Part shown: in pieces, positions 35,547 to 45,939 of the stretch
Position numbering within the stretch: the first letter of the stretch is position 1
How the letters are laid out: each line of letters begins with the position of its first letter
NCBI GenBank assembly: GCA_002205965.3
Contig: NADL03000612.1
Location: 186,001-250,000, forward strand
Origin: Kappaphycus alvarezii
Taxonomy: Eukaryota; Rhodophyta; Florideophyceae; Gigartinales; Solieriaceae
Reading direction: 5' to 3'
DNA length: 64,000 bases
Position numbers and translations under genes: made by a program
Notes under the pieces: generated by a model
Told to the model about the DNA's origin: nothing
Database searches by the model: none
The model's input: the letters and a program-made list of their open reading frames with translations, nothing else

Positions 35547-36386
35547 ATGTCCCATGCCACCTCCTCTGAATCCTCGCAGTCCGACGCTTCTCGCCTCCAT
35601 ACCCTCGAGAACAAGGTCACCGGCATCGAAACCCAGCTCTCGCAGATTGTCAACTTGCTCCAAGCTTCCGCTGGACCGTCGAACCCTCCTGCCGCAGAGC
35701 CCGCCGCCGCCGCCGATTCAGATCCACCGGTATCTGATCCTACCGTCAAGCCCTCAACTGCCGCTGAGGCTTACAAAACGGGCGTTCTTCAGTTCACACT
35801 GCCCACGCCCTCTGCAACCGCAGTTGCCGACACACTCGCTACCCGCCAGGAATACGCTGAGGTCGGCAAACTCAACAAGTACCAGCGTCCTAGCTCCGTC
35901 GCTCCCTATCCCGCCAAGAGGTTCATTCCGGAACCAGAAGGTCTTTTCGGTCGCATCAAGGCCGCTGACGTTCGTGACGGGTGGGAAGCGGAAGTACTCT
36001 GGAACGTTGGGCACAACTGTGAGACCGCCATCGCCTGCGCTCACCGGGTCACCGAGGCCCTCCAGAACAAAGACATCTCAGCCGCTACTGAGTTCTTCTC
36101 TGTTCTACACCACTACTTGGAGGCCACTTACAGCCGCGTTCTGGAACGGACCGACTTCTTCACTGACTCTGTCGAGTCCGGAAAGTCCGAAGCCATCCTG
36201 CTCCAGCGTTACCTTCGTGAAGACGACTACCCGTATTCTTCTGAGCTCTATCGCTCAACTAAGGCCAAGTTCGCTGAATTGCGCTCCCAGGCATACGCTA
36301 AGGAGTTCAACAAACAGGCCGCTCAAGGCTCTCGACCTCGCAAGAATCAGTCCGGAAAAGGTTCCAAGGACTCTAAGTCCAACTAA
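35547..36386 (+). CDS. Gag-like ORF1 of the YR retroelement
   Basis: ATG at 35547, 279 codons, ends in TAA. The start (about residues 14-45) has a heptad-like Leu pattern fitting a short coiled coil, then an Ala/Pro-rich linker, a helical middle region (DVRDGWEAEVLW, FFSVLHHYLEATYSRVLE) and a basic Lys/Ser tail (RPRKNQSGKGSKDSK). There is no CCHC zinc knuckle. Position and basic tail support a nucleocapsid role in packaging element RNA; function is inferred from location. The RT ATG follows 35 bases after the stop. Confidence 0.7.
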   Translation: MSHATSSESSQSDASRLHTLENKVTGIETQLSQIVNLLQASAGPSNPPAAEPAAAADSDPPVSDPTVKPSTAAEAYKTGVLQFTLPTPSATAVADTLATRQEYAEVGKLNKYQRPSSVAPYPAKRFIPEPEGLFGRIKAADVRDGWEAEVLWNVGHNCETAIACAHRVTEALQNKDISAATEFFSVLHHYLEATYSRVLERTDFFTDSVESGKSEAILLQRYLREDDYPYSSELYRSTKAKFAELRSQAYAKEFNKQAAQGSRPRKNQSGKGSKDSKSN

Positions 36387-36421
36387 AGACGTCGCCTCCG
36401 CGACTCTTTCTTTCTGTCCCT

Positions 36422-38376
36422 ATGTCCCACGTCCTCTGGCGCAATACCCAGTGCGCCGCTCCCTTCTGGGCCGAAACCCTCGGCGCCTCGAAATTCCTCG
36501 TCCGCGCTTTGCGGTTTGGGGTCTACGAAAAACCCATCACAACCTCCCTTTCACGCACAAAATTCCAACTCCCTCAAATCCCCATCGATCCCCAAGACCG
36601 GGAATTCTTCGATTCAGCAATATCGGATGCGCTCCACCGTCGCAGTTACGAAGAAATCTCCGAGTCGACCGCTCTTTCCTTACACCAAGCTGGCTTCCCT
36701 ATCTCCAACGCCTTTGTGACAACTTCAGCGGAAAAGAAGCGGCTCGTGGTCAATCTTTCTCGGCAATCTACCCTATTTCGGGATATCCCCGTTCGCATGG
36801 AAACATTAGAAGGATTCGCACTGGACCTCCAGAAATCCGACATGATGTTTTCTTTCGATATCGCCAAAGGTTACCACCATTTCCGTCTACACCCCGATAT
36901 TCGAAATTGGTTCGTGTTCAAAGTAGACCATCGCTACTTTCGCTGTGTTGCCCTCCCTTTCGGATGGAAACTCTCTCCCGCCTACTTCATCAAGTTCATG
37001 CGACCTTTCGTTCAATATGTCCGGGAAACCTTACGTCTCCGAATCCATCCCTACATGGACGACTTTTGGTGGCTCTAAACCGTCCTTCACGCCTCAACAA
37101 GGCCCGCCGACAGATCGATTCTCTGCTCCGCTCGTGTGGACTTCAGAGAAAGGAGGACAAAGGTCACTGGGAAGGAACGAGGCAGATCGAGCATTTGGGA
37201 TTTCTAATCGATACAGACCGTCTAGTTTTTGGGATTACGGCTCGAAGGATGGAAAAGTTGCGAGGTATTGCCCGGCAACTATTACGCCAAGCACGCCGCA
37301 ATCGCCGACTAGTCGACGTATCACTGCTACGCCACTTCGCAGGCGTCGCTATCTCATGCTCGCTCGCTATGCCCCTCGCCCGGTTCTACACTCGATCAAT
37401 TTACGAGTCTCTCAAGACGAATCTGAGCAAGACGGGGAAACGCGTGAGGCTTCTACACGCCGCTCTTCGGGACCTGCGCTTCTGGAGGGACCTCACTACC
37501 AATCCTCCAGAAAGGCCTATCGCTACCCCACAGCCAACATTGGCCCTACACTCAGACGCGTCGACGGGAGTCGGACAGGGAGGAACATTGGGATCGGATC
37601 TGAGGCCAGGGGTACAGGGTTGTTGGGAGGCTCGCGGACTCTGGGACCCCGTACTGCGAGTCAAGCCAATAACTTTCCTGGAACTACGGGCCGTCACGGA
37701 CAATATTCGGGCCTTCGCGTCGTTGCTGAAGAACGGGACTCATCTCAAGATTTGGGAGGACAATCAGGCGGTGGTATCGATACTCAATGCGATGACCACC
37801 AAGTCTCGGCCCTTAATGACAGAGCTCCGTTCGCTACACCGCTTGCTTCTCAAACTCGGGATCACCATCGAATCACAGTATCTGCCCTCGGCAGTCAACC
37901 GTTTCGCCGACCGACTGTCACGCCTTCAGACACTCGACGATTGGAGGATCAATACCAAGCCCCTTCAGCCTCTACTCGAATCTTTCCCGCCAACAATCGA
38001 CAGATTCGCAGACAACACCAATCGGATCTGCAGGAGGTACAACAGCGAGTTTGCGTCTCCTGGCTCCCTCGCCGTAGACGCGCTCTCCCAGGATTGGAAA
38101 TCAGAAGTCAATTTTTGGAACCCGCCCCTCAAGTTGATACCACTCGTCGTAGCCAAGATCATCAAGGAACAGGCCGCAGGAATCTTGGTCACGCCGTATT
38201 GGCCCGCTCAATCATGGTTTCTCAACCTGCGCCAACTGTCACGGCCACACGTATTCGCCGCCGACAACCTCTACCTACCGCCTCTGTGGGCTCCGCCGTC
38301 GATGCCCGTCCCACCGTGGAACATCGCCGTCTGGAAAATCTCGCAGAAGAAGCACGATCGCTACCGCTCGCAGTGA
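36422..38376 (+). CDS. Reverse transcriptase-RNase H of the YR retroelement; one-base break inside
   Basis: The RT begins with the DIRS-type FWAETLGASKFLVRAL. It carries SFDIAKGYHHFRL (motif A Asp), ALPFGWKLSPAYFIKFM and PYMDDFWWL (YxDD, catalytic Asp pair). The frame hits TAA at 37076-37078, directly after YMDD. The thumb and RNase H continue in the frame one base back: HLGFLIDTDRLVFGI, then LALHSDAST (first RNase H Asp), ITFLELRAV (Glu), WEDNQAVVSIL (Asp) and SAVNRFADRLSR (last Asp). One more T in the T4 run at 37064-37067 would make the frame continuous through the usual YxDDFL motif. No integrase or protease domain is present. Function: copying the element RNA into DNA. Confidence 0.85.
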
Positions 38377-38446
38377 CTCTCCAGCAATCTGTGCTTACAG
38401 CGGCCGGGTTAGGGAATACTTCGGGGGGAATACTATTGCACGGATC

Positions 38447-39381
38447 ATGCCAAAGGCACGTACCCCAAACACCTGGCGCTCGAATGAGATACTATGGAAG
38501 AAATGGGTTACTTTTTGCTCCCAGATGGAATCGACCCACTGGAGGGCTCCGAAGGTCCTTTACTTCGCTATCTGGGTTGGCTCTTTGATGAATCTCGTGT
38601 AAGTGCTGGATCAGTTCGTAACTATCTCTCCGCGGTTACAACTGCTCACACCAGGATTGGTCGCCCCCTCACTCTCACCCCTTTGATACAGCTCGCAGTA
38701 ACTGCATATCAGCAAGCCGATTTGGAACGCAAAATCATAACCGACCCGGAAGCCTCTAAGGAACGTCGCGCTTTGCCAAGCTCGGTGGCCCGCCAAATCT
38801 TCCAAGCCGCCATGACTTCTCCAACGACAGATTTGGAATTTCTACGAAATTCTTGCGCAATACTCGTGAGCTACGTGTTCTTCGAGCGGGGCGAAGCTGG
38901 GATATCCTTGCTACTGGACAACATTGCTGTCAACGCTCAATCTATCGATATCGCAATAGCGCTCCGCAAGAACAAGCAACGGGTTTCGCACACGCTCTCC
39001 TACCGTCGGAATTCAAACTGTTCGGAAAGTCTGATTGATTTGGTGCTTCGTTATGATGTTCTACGCCGTGGGAATACTTCTAAATCGCGCTATTATTGGG
39101 CTTTACCGGGTACTCGCTTGTCTACTAGCGCACGCACCCTATCTATCTGGATTTCTTCTACGCTCTCTCGTCTGAAAATAACCCCACCACCGCAGGTTAC
39201 TTGGTCCTCACACTCTCTACGTATGGGCGCTGCATCTGAAAGCGCAGCGATCGGGGTCCAAGAATACCGTATCCTCATCTGGGGTGATTGGTCAGCCGGC
39301 AGAACGTTTCGAGAATCGTATTTGGATGGAAGAGTGCAACCGTGTGAAGATTCGTATTTCTTCTTCGGCCACTTGTTGTAA
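38447..39381 (+). CDS. Tyrosine recombinase of the YR retroelement; one-base break near the start
   Basis: The ATG at 38447 starts a frame with the core-binding domain (TPNTWRSNEILWKKWVTF). About 22 codons on, a T5 run (38512-38516) is followed by the rest of the protein in the frame one base back, open from 38494 to the TAA. There, SVRNYLSAV ends the core-binding part. The catalytic residues are all found: Arg in FFERGEAG, Lys in RKNKQR, HSLR (His-x-x-Arg), Trp in WGDWSAG and Tyr in RESYLDG. This full R-K-H-R-W-Y set matches DIRS-group recombinases. Function: inserting a circular DNA copy by site-specific recombination without target duplication. Confidence 0.85.
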
Positions 39382-39415
39382 CCGCAGTCTCGAAGCAAAT
39401 CCTTTGAATTTGGTT

Positions 39416-39433
39416 TTTCTCTATGTTTAATTC
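39416..39433 (+). repeat. B1 repeat (18 bp)
   Basis: TTTCTCTATGTTTAATTC, immediately before A2. Identical to 40478-40495. Short, but placed exactly as split-direct-repeat models require. Confidence 0.65.
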
Positions 39434-39756
39434 GGTACTTTAATTGGAAAATTATGGGTGAATATGATAAGGGGGGTTGAACGTGGCCTTGATCTGCCAC
39501 TCCGGATAAGTCACGCGGTCACGGTTGCATCAATTGACTGTAAGCACCTTTTAGGAAGGCCACGTAGGCAGCTTACCGTTGTACACCCTACACTCGCTGC
39601 CGCGGCCGCATATGCTTCCTGGTTTCTACGTAGCAGCCGTACCGCTTGCGCAAGGGGACTTGGACCACGATCAAGACCGGTTCAACAGGGCTATATAACC
39701 GCCAACTTGAAAACCTCTAGCGCAACTTCTGGTTCCTCAAGTCGTCGCTTGTTCTC
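39434..39756 (+). repeat. A2 direct repeat of the YR retroelement
   Basis: Second identical copy of the 323-bp A repeat, including the TATA box at 39691-39698. Directly abuts B1. Confidence 0.95.
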
Positions 39757-39930
39757 CCGCCTCCCGCCCTCCATTCATCCTTCATGGCCCATTCACAAGT
39801 CATCGTTGTTCTTTGTTTCATTTGTTTGAATCCTTTGAGTATTGTTTTCTTTACACGTGTCGAATCAAAATTGTGCGTCCTTCGGTCGCTCAGTGCATTG
39901 TGATTTGAAATATCGTGTCATTTGGATATT

Positions 39931-40134
39931 ATGGTTTCTTTCATTTTCGATATCATACCTCGCATCATTAATCGCTCTCAAGTTCGCTTGCAGGAGTATC
40001 GCTTTCGCAACACGTCAACCGGACAAGTCGTAAGCTTCCGCAAGACAGAAATCTTCTATGAGGGTGCTAAATTAGTGGTCAACCGATTTCTCGGTTCTCT
40101 GAACGAAGATCGCCACGAGAAGGCTTTAGCGTGA
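39931..40134 (+). CDS. Small ORF (67 codons) between A2 and B2
   Basis: ATG at 39931, stop at 40132-40134, about 230 bases after the A2 TATA box, so A2 could act as its promoter. The protein begins with a hydrophobic stretch (MVSFIFDIIPRII), followed by a polar, basic part (YRFRNTSTGQVVSFRKTEIFY). No recognisable domain. In some Ngaro-type elements an extra ORF sits between A2 and B2, but those encode other proteins; this one is unrelated as far as I can see. Confidence 0.35.
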   Translation: MVSFIFDIIPRIINRSQVRLQEYRFRNTSTGQVVSFRKTEIFYEGAKLVVNRFLGSLNEDRHEKALA

Positions 40135-40151
40135 AATTCATGTTACAGAGA

Positions 40152-40167
40152 CGGGCCGATCGGCCCG
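40152..40167. repeat. 16-bp perfect palindrome
   Basis: CGGGCCGATCGGCCCG, 17 bases after the stop of the small ORF, inside the element's right arm. It could form a short stem or be a binding site. Confidence 0.8.
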
Positions 40168-40477
40168 CGACAGATGAAGGCACTTGCGTACCTCCGATCC
40201 ACCCTCGTGAGAGAATGGACACCTCAAGATGACTGTCACATCTCGTGAAATCTGGGACTGACGATACCTCAATTTTTAGCGTGATTTGGGATGGGACGCT
40301 AGCACCCTAACCATCTCATGGAAATCGTCTTTTCCAAAATTTGACTCACCTAACCCTCTTAGTTTCGCCATCCCTGTCGAGACGGCTACTGACGACGTAT
40401 GCGACGAGAACGCGGGGTATGTTATACGTCATGTTTTAGCTATTTTACCTTTAGTGAATCTAGTAAATGTGTTTGTG

Positions 40478-40495
40478 TTTCTCTATGTTTAATTC
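40478..40495 (+). repeat. B2 repeat (18 bp), proposed right terminus
   Basis: Identical to B1. Taken as the end of the retroelement because a circle joined here to A1 gives the observed B1/A2 junction. Confidence 0.6.
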
Positions 40496-40823
40496 ACTGC
40501 AAAGTGCTACAGTACGAGGGTACTGGTTACATCCATTGTTGGAACAGTCTTGTGTGGCTGGCGCCAAACTTGTCCATGTATGGTACACGCTGTACACGTG
40601 CACACAGCTCGCCTAATAGACTCAAGTGATACTGTACCTCAGCATACAGTCCTGTACTGTTGTTGATTGGCCTGCAGCGGGTGGTACCAAGATAGCTGTA
40701 ATTGCTATACTGGTGGATTGCAGAGGGGTAAAGTCGCGTCAATGTGAATCGGCATCAAGCCGCTGGCGTGCTTTCTGTCTTCTCCAGGTCACTAACCTTT
40801 TTATAAAGTTTACAGGGAAAAGA
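40496..40823. other. Gap between the YR element and the second PIF-like element
   Basis: Contains several GTACTG/CAGTAC motifs (40506-40512, 40627-40660) and a 16-bp sequence AGTTTACAGGGAAAAG at 40807-40822 that recurs at 43438-43453. No gene. Confidence 0.4.
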
Positions 40824-40938
40824 TTATATACTAGAGTTGGCCGCAAACTTCAACTAGTTTTAGGTTGTGAAATGTTGAAAATATCGTGGCCGCAAACCCA
40901 CTCAGAAACATCAAACTTTTTATAATGTCGCAGTTATA

Positions 40939-42033
40939 ATGACATCTTATCTCAGAGCAGGACAGTATTTCTTTCTGGAAGGCGTCTTTGGCGTCGCTTG
41001 TTGGCGAAACCACGCCATTGTGAAGATGGATCACGAACCTAATGATATCACCGATGACGCTGAGGAGTCTTTTGGAGATTGGACTACATCAACGATTTTT
41101 TGTCGTCCCGTCATGCGTGTCAATCGAGTCTTATCGAAAACAATTTCAGCTGCGCTCGTGGTATTTGCTGGCGAAGATGCGCTTGACATCGGAGACTTCT
41201 CCGTCAACCCAAATCCATCAAAATTCAACCGTCTCAACAATCTCATTGAAGGATATCTGTCCCTGTTCAAGGTGAAAACCGGATTCTTTTCGTCAGAATT
41301 AGAACAGTTGAGCCAGCTGGTATGCCCCATAATGCTGTCTCGTGCACGACACAGTAACGCTCCCAGAAACAGTTTGGGGCTTCCTACCAAGCTAAGCGCT
41401 GCGGAGAGGCTTCTATCCTGTGTGATATATATTCACTATAACAATTGGGTGCGTATGGAGGAAGAAAACTGAAATGGAAGCCGCACATCTCTGCGTGATA
41501 ACGCATTATTCGTGGGCTACGTCATAAACGAAGTGCTGGAATATGAAATAGCTTGGCTAAATCCCGCGGAGCGTAGTGTTCTACGCAATAAAATATCACA
41601 ATTACCGGGCTCTATTGGTTACGTAGGTGGAACTCTCTGTCGTATTAAACGACCGAAATGCACAGAATACCGGGCCTACTATAAGGGTCTAAAAAAGATG
41701 TACTGTTTGAACAACAGAGTTTTTGTTGACCACGACGTATTATTTAGGTTCGTTGTACCAGGCTACGGTGGCTTGTTTCACGACGTTCGAATCTTACGCG
41801 ATACAGAACTCGCGCGAAATTGACAGCAACATTTCGCTGTAGATTCGAACGACCCGCACCCTGTTGGGTCCCTGCTCGGGGATCCTGGATACCTTGGAAT
41901 GGATCACTTCATCTTAAGGAGAATTGATGAACGTGAGTTCGAAAATATCGACAGTGATCCTGTATTGAGAGCATTCAACCGTATGCATTCGTGCTTTAGA
42001 TTAGCCAAGATGTGGGTCATCGGTGGCCTCTAA
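40939..42033 (+). pseudogene. PIF/Harbinger-like transposase with two in-frame TGA codons
   Basis: One continuous frame of 364 codons runs from ATG 40939 to TAA 42031-42033, interrupted only by TGA at 41470-41472 and 41821-41823. Recognisable parts: RNSLGLPTKLSAAERLL, IGYVGGTLCRIKRP (first catalytic block region), VVPGYGGLFHDVRIL, then LLGDPGYLGMDHFIL (GDPGY, second Asp) and FNRMHSCFRLAKM near the end. It is shorter than a usual Harbinger transposase at the C-terminus. Both stops are TGA, which CGA-to-TGA decay would explain. Confidence 0.65.
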
Positions 42034-42394
42034 CAAAAATTTGTAAGACTCCAAACTTTTTGTCCGAACAGGAGGAGGTAGTTTTCGCATATGTTTCCTA
42101 CTGCTGCAATTCTTACAAAATTCATTCATCGGCGTCGGAGAGACTACAGTGTAGTCATATTCGGTAGCATCAATGGCAACGTGGTAGAATGTGCTGTCTA
42201 AAAGTCAATCAGCCCTTTTATCTTTCTGTTTTTAATTCCGCTTTAGTAATGACTCCAATTTCATGAAGCATGATAAAACTTGCCATCTTTCTATCAATTT
42301 CCTGACTGGCGCTTGCTTCCTTTTGACTCAAACGAAGGTGCTTTCTATCTTCATATTATCGTTACTGGATATTCGTCTGATCTTTGACAAGATT

Positions 42395-43100
42395 TCAGAG
42401 GTCCTTAGAGCTTGAGCCCACAGCAACAACCATTTCGTTCATGACGTTAACGGTCTTTTCAAGTAATTCCTTTTTAATGTAGTTGCGCTTTGTCTTAGAG
42501 CTGTTGCCCGATCCGACACTGGAGGCCACCGAACTCTGCTTGAAGTTCTCCATCTTTGATTTATTGTAAAAATCAGAGGCTTTCAAGCGTGTCATAAGGT
42601 CCTCATCCTGTAGAGTAGCCATTTCTGATCTTTTGTCGTCTGATACTCCGGTTTTCATGTCTTTCAGGGCGGATCGGAGTGCATCTTGCGATTTGCGCTC
42701 CAATAGAAGCTTATAATTTTCGAAGGGACTTCCGTATGATGGGCACTTCATCTTCTGGTCGCTGAGATAATCATCATACACCCCTTTCCACACAGTGCTG
42801 GGCACTTTCTGCCCTATCTTCTTTCTCCCTTTTTAGTATGCTGCAGAACGTCTGTTATAGCTTTCCATGATAACAACCAACGCTTCCGTACCGACAATGG
42901 AACCCTTCTTTTTGATCTTCCTACTATCTGCGGCGGTTAGCAAAGTTGTTTGCTTAGAATTTCCAGAAGCTGAACCATTAAGATTGTCATCTTTCGGATT
43001 CTCTAAAGCTGTGGCAGTGTGACTGTCGGCTGATGGTTGCTGAACATGTTCATGATCTTTCAGATCGATGAACGCTCTTGAGGTGACATTAATGGCCCCA
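42395..43100 (-). pseudogene. PIF/Harbinger accessory protein (Myb/SANT-like partner), broken
   Basis: The minus-strand frame 42805-42395 has VWKGVYDDYLSD (tryptophan-containing helix), then a Lys/Glu-rich coiled segment (LLERKSQDALRSALKDMK, KKELLEKTVNVMNEM). The same frame continues upstream past a TAA at 42833-42835 with KKKGSIVGTEALVVIMESYN, which resembles EISIVGMDALSSALKTMN in the accessory ORF of the 51.9-55.7 kb element. Location, opposite orientation and this resemblance support the partner-protein role known for PIF/Harbinger elements. Domain assignment is tentative. Confidence 0.5.
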
Positions 43101-43453
43101 GAGAGATCGGGAGTAAATCGGTTGTTATAAGGGACGTGGTTCTTAGTTGCGCTTTCATTCTACTCTGTTTGATCGTGGTGAAATGTCGCATAATTCACAC
43201 AGATTCGACTAGAAGCAAGTTTATAGCTGTTAAACTTGCCGGAAAGGAGATCTCTTACAGGTTTCGACGTGAAACTGGTGGTAAAACTTTGAGAGCACTA
43301 GTATTGGTGCTAATAAATTTGATAATACTTTCACAGCTCTGTTATGCAACGCGTTTTGCTAAGCTGTGGCTGACCTCGAGTATACAACTTAAAATTGTAC
43401 TTTGCGCCCAATTCTACTGTATATAAAGTTTATACAGAGTTTACAGGGAAAAG

Positions 43454-45939
43454 TTTACAGTTTAAAGTTTTTCATTGATTGCTGTAATTAACATTTATTG
43501 CTCAAATACGGTACCGTAATGTAGGTCCAAAATAAGGTTAGCTAACGTCATTTAGTATGCGACTATTGTTGTCAGGTTGCCATAACAGACTATTGTACTG
43601 TACAGCCACATGTTAGAAAATAATGGATCGACCGACGATCAAACGTACGACGGCGCGCACCAGCTGGGTCGCGACACTTTACTGAAACCAAAATTACAAT
43701 GCAAGACCTACAAGCGCCTCTCCATCCCATTCCTTTCTTTGCACCTCCCCTCGACACTTTCTTACAATTCAGCCTCAATGCGCGACTGCGCGTGTGCTGG
43801 AAAAAATTCAATGCGCAGAAAAGCACGAAAGTGTCCAGCCGAGCGCTGGGTATCCGACTGACTTACCTCAACAATCAAGTTTCCATTCTCAAGAACAAGT
43901 TTCAAAGCAACAAATTCATGTCGCGACTACTTTTGCATTTAGGAGGAGGGTAATTGACTGGATACTCAGCTGCGCTGTATGCGACCGAGATGAAGTAGTG
44001 AAATATAGGACTTTGAAGAATTATTGTGACTGGATAATTGGGACGTACAATCCTTGCTTCATGAAAATATTACGTTGGTGAAATAATAGGATTGTCTACA
44101 TATGTGAATCTTCGGATTGATAATGAAATACTTGAAAAACTCTCTTCTACTGTGTCTGAGAGCGTGTAAAAGGTGAAAGTAACGGCTGTGAAAGGGTTCG
44201 GATGTAAGTGGGCCATTTTAGTACAAAAAATGTACATTGACCTACTGATCGAACTCGATCGTTTCAAAAAGCTTGACTTAAATCTTTCGCCCTCCTTCAT
44301 ATTGCATACGGTAATGGCTCTGGCGAGCACTGAAAATATACTGAAGATTTATAGAAAGGGGCTGAAGAAAATATAAATCTAATCAAGGACAAGTTGATCT
44401 ATCGCGGGGTTCAATCGTTCATGAACTTCAACAATTTAGTGAGCAGATGACAGACAGGAAAGCTTTCGGTCAGCCCAGAAAATCAATAGTATATTGGGTG
44501 GGCCGGGTCAATATTTCCATATCTTCAGAACTTTTTCAATTAGTATATATGACTGATTAGCCGGGTATTCCCTGCTTCTGTGATAAAGCATGGCAGCTTT
44601 AAGGTAAAATTAATGTTAGAAATTAGTACAAACACGTTGACACATGTCATGGAAAAAAGGATCATCAAGATGGAGAAGATGCAAAAATTCGCGGTGTAAA
44701 TTGAGAAGGGGGACATTATGACGTGTTGGGACTTCAAGAGTAGGTCACTGCATTTTTCGTTGCCTTTTGACGCCTGATACTTATTTTTAGTATTTTTTTC
44801 AGCGTTCGACAAAGCGTACCTGTCTTTCAATCGGCTCTACATGCGATACGGGTCATATTTAGCACTAAGATATAGCCTCAGAGGTCGGTCTTCTAAAAAC
44901 TGTATGATCATAGCCCAGTCAGGGGCTACTTCTTTCTTCATATTTGAAAGAAAATCCGTCTTGAGCGAAAACGTCAGTTTCGATAGCACTTAAAAGCCCT
45001 TTGGATTCAATAGCCGCTTACGTCCTCGCTATACAGAGCTCAAAGTCCTCCCCGGGCGCACGATGAAATATTGAAATCTTTTTACCGTCCTCCATGACAG
45101 GAAGACACCGTCTTGCAGAGAAAAAAGTACTGGTGACATTAACCATTAGTAAGATCACGTAGAAATCAGAGAGATCTAAGACTGACTATCAGCTTTCTCG
45201 AGACTCCAAAGCGTGACATTTTGAGCCCAACCCCCAGTACACTCTGAGAGAAGGGGAGACCTATAGGTGATAAAAATCAAACTGCCTCTTCGACAAGTAG
45301 TAAAATACCATTCTTGTTGAAAATTGAATCAATTCATATCCGGTCAGCAGTGGAGAATTTCAACTTTGTCAACGTTCGCAAGAATCTTTTTCTTTGTCGG
45401 ACTAAAATACTGTTCTGGCATGCATTATGTTTCCAGTGTGTGGTTGAAGTAGACGACCAATTTTTCATGGTCATGCCTACAAGGAATTGTCAACGTTGGC
45501 CATGAGTTGCGTCGAAAAATATCTATTTGTCAACATTTTCTTAACTGAAAACGTTCATTAATTTTAGTAGGTAGAAAATTCATATATCGACAAATTATTT
45601 GTGGATATTGATTAGAGAACACCGAAAATCGTAGTACGATAATCATTTTGGGTGGTTTTGAGTGTCACAAAGGAACAAAGAAGAGAATCCACGTGATAGA
45701 GTGAGTATTTTAGATGTAAAATTAGCGGGTTCTTCTTGAATCTATAGGCATTTTTCATCTGCACATCTTCTGGGAAAGTGCAACTTCTAATATCAACAAA
45801 TAATTTTTCAATTGTTCGAATGTTTTGTCCCACCATCGAACTTTATCCCCTTTTACAGAGACCACCCAGAATCCATCAAATTTAGCAAAACAGGACTATA
45901 ATCATGGGGATTCCATCTGTATACACTAAGGCCATGGTG
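43454..45939. other. Intergenic, AT-rich, diverged repeat copy
   Basis: Mostly featureless. The stretch 44651-44762 (GGAGAAGATGCAAAAATTCG...TTGGGACTTCA) is a diverged direct copy of 48710-48815. GTACTGTACAG occurs at 43597-43607. Short frames only. Confidence 0.4.

Larger units (their letters stand above)
35163..40495 (+). mobile_element. Tyrosine-recombinase retroelement (DIRS/Ngaro/PAT-like) with split direct repeats
   Basis: Order: A1 repeat, gag-like ORF, RT-RNase H, tyrosine recombinase, B1, A2, small ORF, B2. The A repeats are 323 bp and identical as read. B1 (18 bp) immediately precedes A2, and B2 is taken as the right terminus, so joining B2 to A1 in a circle would recreate the B1/A2 junction, as expected for recombinase-integrated elements. 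No integrase, protease or LTRs are present. No target-site duplication was seen, which is normal for this class. The copy looks young (identical repeats), yet it has two one-base frame breaks at T runs. Total about 5.3 kb. Confidence 0.85.
40824..43425. mobile_element. PIF/Harbinger-like DNA transposon (copy 1), decayed
   Basis: Imperfect terminal inverted repeats: the left TTATATACTAGAGTTGGCCG matches the reverse complement of the right end (TTATATACAGTAGAATTGGG), and both continue with GCAAA and TTTTA-GTTGT. Inside lie a plus-strand transposase and a convergent minus-strand accessory ORF. The element is flanked by direct copies of a 16-bp sequence. The exact ends and the target duplication could not be fixed. 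Both genes carry stops. Confidence 0.6.

Noticed and set aside
37064..37078. Programmed -1 frameshift between RT and RNase H
   Set aside because: No canonical slippery heptamer or obvious downstream structure, and the same kind of shift appears in host genes at homopolymers. A missing base is simpler.
35554..38376. A single 940-codon gene on the + strand
   Set aside because: Its first two thirds overlap gag and RT in other frames and show no domain; only the last part (RNase H) is real. It is the shadow of GC-rich coding plus the RNase H frame.
36945..38588. 547-codon ORF overlapping the RNase H
   Set aside because: Low-complexity Arg/Thr/Ser composition without a domain, and fully covered by the RNase H frame.
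39826..39860. Alternative B2 repeat right after A2
   Set aside because: ATCCTTTGAGTATTGTTTTC only loosely resembles the sequence before A2; the 18-bp exact match at 40478-40495 is stronger.
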